DNA of 21,231 nt, taken from positions 1 through 21,231 of the forward strand of contig JARRJY010000061.1 of assembly GCA_037388705.1 (NCBI GenBank). The letters are read 5' to 3'. The notes under the pieces were generated by a model. It was not told the DNA's origin and searched no databases. It saw only the letters and a program-made list of their open reading frames with translations. A program made the position numbers and the translations under genes. Positions 1-6,864 of the stretch are shown one piece after another (positions within the stretch are counted from its first letter, which is position 1; each line of letters opens with the position of its first letter). The stretch is from JARRJY01 sp037388705 (lineage in GTDB: Bacteria > Pseudomonadota > Gammaproteobacteria > UBA6429 > Thiohalophilaceae).

Positions 1-652
1 GCCAGACTGTTTCAATACTTGCTACAAATATAGCACCTACCAAGACAAAAGCCATTGGACCCAGTGGTGTATCGAACAGGCAAATCACACGTTCGTTACG
101 TGCAAACAAAGCAGGAACATTGTGTACGGTTGCCGGATTGACACTGAACAAACGCCCAGGCACATGAATGACTTTTTTTAATGTGCCATCAACGGGCATG
201 TGAATACGATGGTAATCCCTCGGAGACAAGTAAAGGGTGGTGAAGTTGCCATTTTTAAACTGTTTGGCCATTTCACTGTCACCCAGTAGTGCTTCAACAC
301 TATACCCCTGCCCCTTGGCCTGGATAATCGTATTGTGATTAATTTTGGTCATCTGGCTGATGGCACCATCAACCGGGCAGATAATGTTTTTTTCAGCTAA
401 TGCTAGTGGCCTGACTTCCGGTTTCAGGGCACGGGTAAAAAACTGATTGAAAGTTTCATACTCTTCCGGGTTTTCTTCCACTGCCAGCGACATGTCAATC
501 TTGAAATGTTTGATAAACTTTTTAATGGCAAAGTTTTTAAACCAGGCAAGCCGGCATCGTGTCAGCCGCAACATAATACGTGATAGAAAATGATGCGGTA
601 GCGGATACTGGATCAAAGCAAACAGCTTTGCGGCTAATGAGTCAGGCTGCAT
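1..652 (-). CDS. psd: Phosphatidylserine decarboxylase proenzyme, 3' end cut off by window edge
   Basis: Pyruvoyl-dependent enzyme that decarboxylates phosphatidylserine to phosphatidylethanolamine at the inner membrane. The frame stays open from ATG at 652 to base 2, giving the first 217 residues. Recognisable family blocks are PVDGAISQ, the AKGQGYSVEALLG segment, YLSPRDYHRIHMP, FSVNPATVHNVPALFARNERVICLFDT and ASIETVW. Known Psd proteins run to roughly 280-320 residues, so the last third, including the LGST self-cleavage site that makes the pyruvoyl group, lies outside the window. It begins 11 bp after the stop of the PCuAC gene, with a modest AAGAAAGA leader, and probably shares its transcript. 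The identification is secure; only completeness is unknown. Confidence 0.95.
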   Translation of the reverse strand, partial: MQPDSLAAKLFALIQYPLPHHFLSRIMLRLTRCRLAWFKNFAIKKFIKHFKIDMSLAVEENPEEYETFNQFFTRALKPEVRPLALAEKNIICPVDGAISQMTKINHNTIIQAKGQGYSVEALLGDSEMAKQFKNGNFTTLYLSPRDYHRIHMPVDGTLKKVIHVPGRLFSVNPATVHNVPALFARNERVICLFDTPLGPMAFVLVGAIFVASIETVW

Positions 653-663
653 GGTAATCTTTC

Positions 664-1137
664 TTAATGATGATGGTGATGCTCACCATCCTGGTCTTTG
701 ATGACAGGCACAACAATATTGAAAGTATGTTTATCATCAAGGGTAATCTTCAGGTTGATTTTGGAACCAGCCTGGTACCATTTTTTTGGATTAAATAACA
801 TCATGTGAAAACCACCTGGTTGCAGCGATGTGGTTTTACCCGCGGGGAGTTTTAATTTGTCTTGCTTTTCCATATGCATCATGCCGTCTTTATGAAACAT
901 GCTGTGAATTTCCACTTTTTTAAATTGTGGTGAAGAAACCCTGGTGATGTAACTGGCGTCTTTGGCTTTATTACTAATATCCATATATGCAGCCATAACT
1001 TTTGCGACAGGTGCAGCCTCCGGTATCCTGGCATTTTCAATATTGATGTGATCAGCCGAGGCGTTGTTGGCTAAAAATAACAGGCTTATGGCCATTAATA
1101 ATTTAAGATATAAATGTTTCATTAACTTATCCTTCAT
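664..1137 (-). CDS. PCuAC-family periplasmic copper(I) chaperone with C-terminal histidine tail
   Basis: Periplasmic copper chaperone (PCuAC, formerly DUF461) that hands Cu(I) to the CuA/CuB centres of haem-copper oxidases, usually with SCO1. A signal peptide occupies residues 1-28 (hydrophobic LLMAISLLFLA, likely cleavage at ANNASA|DH). The family copper motif H-X10-M-X21-H-X-M is present exactly: H78, M89, H111, M113. The protein ends in GEHHHHH, an added potential metal site. The first ATG (1137) overlaps the end of the SCO1 frame by 11 bp; a second ATG at 1122 (residue 6) is also possible, and the overlap implies translational coupling. 157 residues is normal for the family. Confidence 0.92.
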   Translation of the reverse strand: MKDKLMKHLYLKLLMAISLLFLANNASADHINIENARIPEAAPVAKVMAAYMDISNKAKDASYITRVSSPQFKKVEIHSMFHKDGMMHMEKQDKLKLPAGKTTSLQPGGFHMMLFNPKKWYQAGSKINLKITLDDKHTFNIVVPVIKDQDGEHHHHH

Positions 1138-1789
1138 AAAAATTACGAATTACATCAAGTGCCTGGGAGATGCTAGTTGCATCATAAGGTGGTGAGAACA
1201 CGGCGCGCATTCTGCCCTGTGGATCAGTTAACAGGATCTGCGCGCTGTGATTAACCGTGTAATCTTCTGAGCCATCCTTTTTATCATCATACCCATAAAG
1301 AATTCCCAGCTGGTTGGTAATAATATCAATTTGATCGAGCTCTCCCGTTATGCCGATAAATTCAGGGTGGTAATACGTAACATACTTTTTCAAAATCTCT
1401 GGTGGATCGCGATCTGGATCAACCGAGAAGAACAACATTCCAGGTTTGGGTTTATCAGCAGGCAGCTTTTTCCAGACTCCCTGCATGATTTTCAGGGTAG
1501 TTGGACAGACATCAGGACAGTTGGTAAAACCAAAAAACAGGAAGTGCCATTTGCCCTTAAGATTTTCAGCGGTAAACGGCTGTTTGTTGTGATCAACCAG
1601 TTTAAAGCCACTAATGGGGCGTGCCTGCGGTAAGACCGTTGCATCGAGTCCCGGGGGTATCTGGGTATCACGTGACTTATTGAGAAGGTTCTGGTTGATA
1701 ATGATTCCGGCGGCGATACTTAGCGCGGCAACTATAACAACAAGTACTAAATTGGATGATTTTTTTGCAGGTCTGTTTTCAGTATTCAT
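1127..1789 (-). CDS. SCO1/SenC/PrrC family copper metallochaperone and thiol reductase
   Basis: Membrane-anchored thioredoxin-fold protein for assembly of the CuA site of cytochrome c oxidase. One N-terminal membrane anchor (about residues 13-33) is followed by the SCO fold. The copper ligands are visible: CPDVC with C91 and C95, and H181 in VNHSAQ. The supporting blocks WHFLFFGFTNCPDVCP and FFSVDPDRDPP are typical. At 220 residues the length is usual. It is the first gene of a minus-strand group followed by PCuAC and psd, and is divergent from the S24 peptidase gene across about 110 bp. No strong Shine-Dalgarno precedes the ATG at 1789. Confidence 0.94.
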   Translation of the reverse strand: MNTENRPAKKSSNLVLVVIVAALSIAAGIIINQNLLNKSRDTQIPPGLDATVLPQARPISGFKLVDHNKQPFTAENLKGKWHFLFFGFTNCPDVCPTTLKIMQGVWKKLPADKPKPGMLFFSVDPDRDPPEILKKYVTYYHPEFIGITGELDQIDIITNQLGILYGYDDKKDGSEDYTVNHSAQILLTDPQGRMRAVFSPPYDATSISQALDVIRNFYEG

Positions 1790-1900
1790 GGTGGCAGATT
1801 ATTACAGATCAGGGTTAATACGCCTAGCTTTAGTCAGGTAGGTTTGAAATTAGTTCATAAAAAGGCTAAGGTTATCAAATAAACCTAAAGGAAAATATCA

Positions 1901-2362
1901 ATGGAAAACGTTAACTATTTGATTCCAAAGAATAATCATCCAGTCTGGGTTCCCGAGCTGGAATCGCTGCAGATACTGGAAGATAGCCTAGTTGAAATTC
2001 CATTACTGGGTGCAGTGACAGCAGGTTTACCCATTGATATCTGTGAACAAAATGAGCAGGTATCCGTTCCTGCCAATATGGTACGCAAAAACACTTATGC
2101 TTTGCGTGTGCAGGGCCATTCCATGATAGATGACAATATCCAGGATGGTGATATCATCGTAGTGGAAAAACGTCAGAGCGCTGAAAATGGCCAGTCTGTC
2201 ATCGCCATGATTAATGACGAGCAGGTTACGTTGAAAAAATTCTACGTAGAGTCGGATGGCATCCGGCTACAGCCAGCCAATCCCGACATGGAACCGATTT
2301 ATTTGCGTAACGAAGAAGTCCAGATCCTGGGTATTGTTACCGGGGTGATTCGTCCTGCCTGA
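1901..2362 (+). CDS. Headless S24 peptidase (LexA/UmuD-like, no DNA-binding domain)
   Basis: Self-cleaving serine-lysine peptidase fold of LexA, UmuD and phage repressors. The cleavage dipeptide A41-G42 lies in GAVTAGLP, nucleophile S74 in RVQGHSMIDD, and general base K112 in the VTLKKF segment after NGQSVIAMI. The 153 residues have only about 30 residues before the peptidase fold and no helix-turn-helix, so the layout resembles UmuD rather than LexA. No umuC or polymerase gene is adjacent, and no CTG-N10-CAG SOS box was seen upstream. The start is supported by AAAGGAAAA before ATG. What its cleavage would activate is unknown; a standalone regulator or UmuD-like accessory is inference. Confidence 0.85.
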   Translation: MENVNYLIPKNNHPVWVPELESLQILEDSLVEIPLLGAVTAGLPIDICEQNEQVSVPANMVRKNTYALRVQGHSMIDDNIQDGDIIVVEKRQSAENGQSVIAMINDEQVTLKKFYVESDGIRLQPANPDMEPIYLRNEEVQILGIVTGVIRPA

Positions 2363-2393
2363 AATATCGGCACACCAACAAGCTCGTCACAAG

Positions 2394-2861
2394 ATGAAGT
2401 TTTTGTGTGATGAAATGCTGCAACGGCTGGGAAACTGGTTACGTGCAGCCGGCTACGATACCCTGGTTGAATCTGATGGCCGTAGTGATTATGACTTACT
2501 ACGCCAGGCAATTGATGAAGGTCGCTATCTCATTACCCGGGATCAGAAACTCATGGAACATCGTCGTGCGCCGGGAAATGTAATCCTGTTAACCTGTGAC
2601 GGACTGGAAGAATGTGTTCGCTCGTTAAGTGAGCAGCTGCCGGTTGACTGGCAGTATCAGCCATTCAAGCGTTGCACCGTCTGTAATACCCCGCTGAACC
2701 TGGCTAGCGCCAAGCAAATGCAAAGTATTCCCGCAAATTCACAGAAAGCAATTACGGAAGCGTTTTATTGCCCTACCTGTGATCAGGTTTACTGGGATGG
2801 TAGTCACGTTAAACGGATGCGTGCCCAGCTGGAAAAGTGGCATGCACTCTACAATTCATAA
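2394..2861 (+). CDS. Mut7-C type PIN-like RNase domain protein with zinc ribbon
   Basis: Predicted nuclease of the Mut7-C RNAse family, a PIN-like fold with a C-terminal zinc ribbon. The N-terminal KFLCDEMLQRLGNWLRAAGYD is the family signature; acidic residues D6, D32, D34 and the ITRDQKL aspartate (D50) are candidate metal ligands. The ribbon is formed by C94-X2-C97 and C126-X2-C129, and ends in the typical YCPTCDQVYWDGSHVKRM block. 155 residues is the usual length. It starts 31 bp after the S24 gene on the same strand, so the two may be cotranscribed. Substrate RNA is unknown for the family. Confidence 0.86.
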   Translation: MKFLCDEMLQRLGNWLRAAGYDTLVESDGRSDYDLLRQAIDEGRYLITRDQKLMEHRRAPGNVILLTCDGLEECVRSLSEQLPVDWQYQPFKRCTVCNTPLNLASAKQMQSIPANSQKAITEAFYCPTCDQVYWDGSHVKRMRAQLEKWHALYNS

Positions 2862-2879
2862 ATTCTTCGCCAGAAGAAT
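2862..2879. terminator. Hairpin between convergent genes, weak terminator candidate
   Basis: A perfect 7-bp stem ATTCTTC / GAAGAAT with a GCCA loop begins directly after the Mut7-C stop codon and reaches the first base of the EAL-protein stop codon. There is no clear U-run on either side, so factor-independent termination would be weak. It lies between two converging genes only 17 bp apart. Confidence 0.35.
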
Positions 2880-5314
2880 CAGGCAGCTGAAGTTTCCTGG
2901 AGATATGTTTGAAATGCTTTAACTGGCAGGGGATGGCTGAACAGGTAACCCTGTAGTTCATCACAATTATGCTGCTTGAGGAACTCATAGTGCTGTTCGC
3001 TTTCAATGCCTTCAGCAACGACGTTGAGACCAAGACTGTGTGCCATCGCAATGATCGTTTTAGCCAGGGTACCATCATCGCTCTGACCAATATCTTTTAT
3101 AAATGAGCGATCAATTTTCACGGTATTAACCGGTAGGCGCTGCAGGTAACTCAATGAAGAATGACCGGTACCAAAATCGTCAATTGATGTATGAACACCC
3201 ATCGTCCTGATCTCCTGGATAATATCCAGGGTAGCGTTGAAGTCATACATGGCAACGCTTTCGGTGACTTCCAGTTCAAGGTATCTTGGTTCGAGTCCGG
3301 TGTTTTCCAGTGCTTCGACAATATTGCCAATCAGGTTGGTATCATTAAACTGATGTGCGGAAAGGTTCACACCAATACGAATTCTGTAGCCCATGTCATG
3401 CCATGCTTTTGTCTGGGTAATAGCGGTTTGCATTACCCAGTTACCAATAGGAATAATTAGCCCGGTTTCTTCCGCAATCGGGATAAAATCAAAGGGTAGA
3501 ATAATTCCCTTCTCAGGATGATTCCACCTGATTAATGCCTCCATGCCAATGACCCGGCGTGTTTGTGTATCAATTTGGGGCTGGTAATAAACCACGAACT
3601 CTTCGCGTTCAAGTGCTTTGCGTAAATCGGTTTCTATTTGCAGGCGTTGTTGAGCAGCGATATTCATTTCTGAAGAGAAGAACTGGTACTGGTTGCCGCC
3701 ATTTTTTCTTGCTCTGCTCATCGCAGTATCAGCATTTTTTAACAAGGTTTCCTTGTCTTTAGCTTCCATGGGGTGCATGGTAATACCCACACTGCCGCTA
3801 ATAAATACTTCGTGTTCATGTACGACATAAGGCTGTGAAAGCATATCCAGAATTTGTTGCGCGATAATGGCAGTTTCATCAACTGATTTAATATCTTCAG
3901 AAATCAAAGCAAAGGTCGCACCATCGAATCTTGCCAAAGTAGCTTCGCCACGAAAATAAGAGTTGAATTGTCTGGCAATAGTCCGCAACAACTGGTCACC
4001 TACGCGGTGGCCAAGGGTATCATTGATTTCCCTGAAACGATCCAGGTGGAAGAGAATAACGGCTAATAACTTGTTATTCTTTTCTGCGTTTTCCATTAAC
4101 TCATCAAGTTTTTCGGTCATGGAAAGCCGGTTTGGTAATTCGGTAATTTGATCATAATAGGTCTGAAATTCAATCAGGTCTTCAGCTTTTTTCCGTTCGG
4201 TGATGTCCTGGATTGTTCCAGCAATAGCAATAACTTCACCAATGTTATTTACAATCGGTTCACCATGATGATGAACGATACAGGGCTCATCACTGTTAAT
4301 ATTGATATGATGATCAATATCATAGGCACTGTTGGTGGAAATGGCCTGTTTAAGAGTACCCAGGAAACGGTACCGGTCATTTTCGGGAATGATATTTTCA
4401 AACTCTGGAAACGGTATGTTCTGGTTAAATGAATCAATATTCAGCAGGCTGAGTAGCTCCTGAGAGCAGGATACGATTTGATTATCCAGGTTGTATTCAA
4501 AATAACCCAGGCGGGCAATACGCTGTGCATGTTCCAGCTGTGTTTGTTTCTTTTTCAAATCAATATAGAGTTTACTGGCGCGCATGGCATAGCGGACACG
4601 CTGCGACAGTAGCGGCCAGTTAATGGGTTTGGTAATAAAGTCTGTGGCACCTGCATTAAACGCATGCTCAATTGAGTCCACATCATTGAGCCCGGTAAGC
4701 ATAAGAATGGGTGTTGCATCAGCATCAGATATCTTGCGGATTTCCTGGCAGGTTTTGTAACCATCCATATCCGGCATAACGACATCTAGCAATACCATGT
4801 CAGGGTGATATTGTTTGAACAGTTCAAGGCCCTCGGCACCATTTTCTGCATCAATAACTTTATAGTTTCCTGATTTTTCCAGAACCTTGGTCAGAGTCAG
4901 GCGTGTGATGTTGTCATCATCAATAATCAGTATGAGCCGTTTATGGTTTGCATACTCGTTGAAATTGATAATTTTTCCCTGGCGCTCCATAAACGTGACA
5001 GTTGCAGAATATACTTTCTTAATTTCATCACGCTGTTCCAGAATTTTTCCTGTTTCATTATTTTCAATCAGGTTTTCAAGTTTTCTGCAGGCATCAGATA
5101 AGGCAATCGCACCGATATTGCCCGCACTGCCTTTTAAATAATGTGCGGCCTTGCTAATTTCCGGAATGTCCATTTCCTGTACGGCTATGTCGATACGATG
5201 TATAGCGGCAGGACCATCAGAGATGAATTCCTTGAACAACTCCGATACACCGTCACCCAAAGCAGTTCGCAGATCATTGAGGGTGTCAAAGTCGATTAGA
5301 TCTGAATCTGTCAT
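2879..5314 (-). CDS. Hpt-REC-PAS-GGDEF(degenerate)-EAL signalling protein, likely c-di-GMP phosphodiesterase
   Basis: Cytoplasmic 811-residue phosphorelay and c-di-GMP protein; no membrane segment is seen. Domains in order: Hpt (about 10-115, phosphohistidine H58 in AAHYLKGSAGN); receiver (125-245, acidic pocket D132-D134, phospho-acceptor D177, T207, K229); PAS (265-375); GGDEF (380-545); EAL (555-805). The cyclase signature reads DGATF at 464-468, so cyclase activity should be lost. The EAL domain keeps E592-A-L, NLSAHQF, E684, D712-D713 in DDFGTG, K733 and E768, so phosphodiesterase activity is expected. Carrying both Hpt and receiver on one chain suggests it is fed by a hybrid kinase, none of which is encoded here. 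The ATG at 5314 overlaps the end of a short open frame by ATGA. Confidence 0.93.
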   Translation of the reverse strand: MTDSDLIDFDTLNDLRTALGDGVSELFKEFISDGPAAIHRIDIAVQEMDIPEISKAAHYLKGSAGNIGAIALSDACRKLENLIENNETGKILEQRDEIKKVYSATVTFMERQGKIINFNEYANHKRLILIIDDDNITRLTLTKVLEKSGNYKVIDAENGAEGLELFKQYHPDMVLLDVVMPDMDGYKTCQEIRKISDADATPILMLTGLNDVDSIEHAFNAGATDFITKPINWPLLSQRVRYAMRASKLYIDLKKKQTQLEHAQRIARLGYFEYNLDNQIVSCSQELLSLLNIDSFNQNIPFPEFENIIPENDRYRFLGTLKQAISTNSAYDIDHHININSDEPCIVHHHGEPIVNNIGEVIAIAGTIQDITERKKAEDLIEFQTYYDQITELPNRLSMTEKLDELMENAEKNNKLLAVILFHLDRFREINDTLGHRVGDQLLRTIARQFNSYFRGEATLARFDGATFALISEDIKSVDETAIIAQQILDMLSQPYVVHEHEVFISGSVGITMHPMEAKDKETLLKNADTAMSRARKNGGNQYQFFSSEMNIAAQQRLQIETDLRKALEREEFVVYYQPQIDTQTRRVIGMEALIRWNHPEKGIILPFDFIPIAEETGLIIPIGNWVMQTAITQTKAWHDMGYRIRIGVNLSAHQFNDTNLIGNIVEALENTGLEPRYLELEVTESVAMYDFNATLDIIQEIRTMGVHTSIDDFGTGHSSLSYLQRLPVNTVKIDRSFIKDIGQSDDGTLAKTIIAMAHSLGLNVVAEGIESEQHYEFLKQHNCDELQGYLFSHPLPVKAFQTYLQETSAA

Positions 5315-5690
5315 TTCTGACTCTTCGCTGTTGCTAACATTTGTTCAGTAAGTCCCTGTAGCTTTTTATTGACGGCCAGCTGTTGTGGCAAACCGTGTCC
5401 GAATTGATACTGTTTATAGAAATCTATAAATGCCAGATATGAAGAAACAACTGGTAATGAGTAATAAATTCCATTCGTTTAAATTATAGTTACTCACAAT
5501 GCAATTTTAGAACAAACCAGATGATTATTTTCAAACCAGTTTGGCATATCCGGTTACCAGCCACAAAATCAACATAAACCTTACTATTTTGAGGATAATC
5601 AGTATATACATAAATGGTAGTTGATATAGTATACTGGTGTACTTGGTTATTATGATGTCTATTTTTACAAATTAAAACAGGAACTTAAGC
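5315..5690. other. 376-bp divergent intergenic region
   Basis: It separates the EAL-protein gene (minus) from the aminotransferase gene (plus). It contains a 54-codon open frame without a standard N-terminal start on the minus strand (stop at 5310-5312, open to 5478). It also contains two copies of CAAACCAG (5513-5520 and 5532-5539), the second within a short inverted repeat CAAAC-CA-GTTTG (5532-5543). An AT-rich stretch with AGTATACT and TATTAT (about 5627-5653) is the likely aminotransferase promoter zone. No tRNA or known riboswitch was recognised. Confidence 0.5.
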
Positions 5691-6812
5691 ATGAGTAGTC
5701 GTTCTTTTATGCCAACCAGACGCACTTTAATGGGCCCCGGCCCCTCTGACGTTAGTGATCGTGTGCTTGAAGCACTGGCTCGCCCAACAATAGGACACCT
5801 TGATCCACAGTTCGTTGCAATGATGGATGATATGAAAGGTATGTTGCAGTACGCTTTTCAGACCAAAAACGAACTGACCTTACCTGTATCTGCACCGGGA
5901 TCAGCCGGCATGGAAACCTGCTTTGTTAACCTGGTTGAACCAGGTGATAAGGTTATTGTGTGCCAGAACGGTGTGTTTGGTGGCCGCATGAAAGAAAACG
6001 TGGAGCGCTGTGGTGCTACCCCGGTTATGGTTGAAGATGAATGGGGCACTGTGGTTGACCCGCAAAAGCTGGAAGATGCCCTGAAGGCTAATCCGGATGC
6101 CAAGGTGGTAGCCTTTGTTCATGCGGAAACTTCAACTGGCGCCCAGTCAGATGCCAAAACGTTGGTAGAACTGGCTCACAAATACGATTGTCTGACGATT
6201 GTTGATGCCGTGACATCACTGGCTGGCACGCCTCTAAAGGTGGACGAGTGGGGTATTGATGCTATCTACTCGGGTACGCAAAAGTGTTTGTCTGCGCCTC
6301 CAGGTTTATCACCTATCAGTATGAATGAGCGTGCTGTAGAAGTGATAAAAAATCGTAAAACAAAAGTACAAAGCTGGTTTCTTGATTTGAACCTGGTCAT
6401 GGGATACTGGGGTGGTGGTGCCAAGCGTGCTTATCATCATACTGCACCAATTAATAACCTGTATGGCCTCCATGAGTCACTGGTGATTCTGGAAGAAGAA
6501 GGACTGGAAAATGCCTGGGCGCGCCATGAAAAAATGCACCAGGCATTGAAAGCTGGCCTGGAAGAAATGGGTATCGGTTTTGTTGTGAAAGAGGGTGATC
6601 GCTTGCCACAACTTAACGCGGTATATATTCCAGATGGCGTGGATGATGCAGAAATTCGTGGCAAGTTACTCAATGACTACAACCTGGAAATTGGCGCTGG
6701 ACTAGGGGCACTAGCCGGTAAGGTATGGCGCATTGGTTTAATGGGGCATGCCGCTCGCCAGGAAAATGTCGATTTTTGTTTAAACTCGCTTAAAGAAGTT
6801 CTTAACAAATAA
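5691..6812 (+). CDS. Class V aminotransferase, alanine/serine-glyoxylate type
   Basis: PLP-dependent enzyme of fold type I, class V, most like alanine-glyoxylate and serine-glyoxylate aminotransferases, which make glycine from glyoxylate. Landmarks: MGPGPSDVSDRVLEAL and PTIGHLDPQF at the N-terminus; SAPGSAGMET cofactor loop; HAETSTGA; D172 of IVDAVTSL for the pyridine nitrogen; Schiff-base K198 in YSGTQKCLSAPPGLSP; and C-terminal WRIGLMGHAAR. 373 residues is normal. AGGAAC lies upstream of ATG 5691. It is monocistronic, with its own terminator at 6834. The glycolate oxidase genes at the right end would supply its glyoxylate. The amino donor (alanine or serine) cannot be told from sequence alone. 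Confidence 0.9.
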   Translation: MSSRSFMPTRRTLMGPGPSDVSDRVLEALARPTIGHLDPQFVAMMDDMKGMLQYAFQTKNELTLPVSAPGSAGMETCFVNLVEPGDKVIVCQNGVFGGRMKENVERCGATPVMVEDEWGTVVDPQKLEDALKANPDAKVVAFVHAETSTGAQSDAKTLVELAHKYDCLTIVDAVTSLAGTPLKVDEWGIDAIYSGTQKCLSAPPGLSPISMNERAVEVIKNRKTKVQSWFLDLNLVMGYWGGGAKRAYHHTAPINNLYGLHESLVILEEEGLENAWARHEKMHQALKAGLEEMGIGFVVKEGDRLPQLNAVYIPDGVDDAEIRGKLLNDYNLEIGAGLGALAGKVWRIGLMGHAARQENVDFCLNSLKEVLNK

Positions 6813-6830
6813 ACATTTATTTCTTCAGGC

Positions 6831-6862
6831 AAAAACGCCGGCTAATTGCTGGCGTTTTTTAT
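6831..6862. terminator. Bidirectional rho-independent terminator between aminotransferase gene and ppsA
   Basis: A 9-bp stem AACGCCGGC / GCTGGCGTT (one G-T pair) with a TAATT loop is flanked by an A-run on the left and six T on the right. It can stop the plus-strand aminotransferase transcript and, read in reverse, the ppsA transcript, which ends at 6865. Confidence 0.85.
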
Positions 6863-6864
6863 TA

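Noticed and set aside
1957..1975. Possible SOS box at the start of the S24 gene (CTG...CAG pattern)
   Set aside because: The spacing is CTG-N9-CAG, not N10, it lies inside the coding region, and the flanks do not match the LexA consensus.
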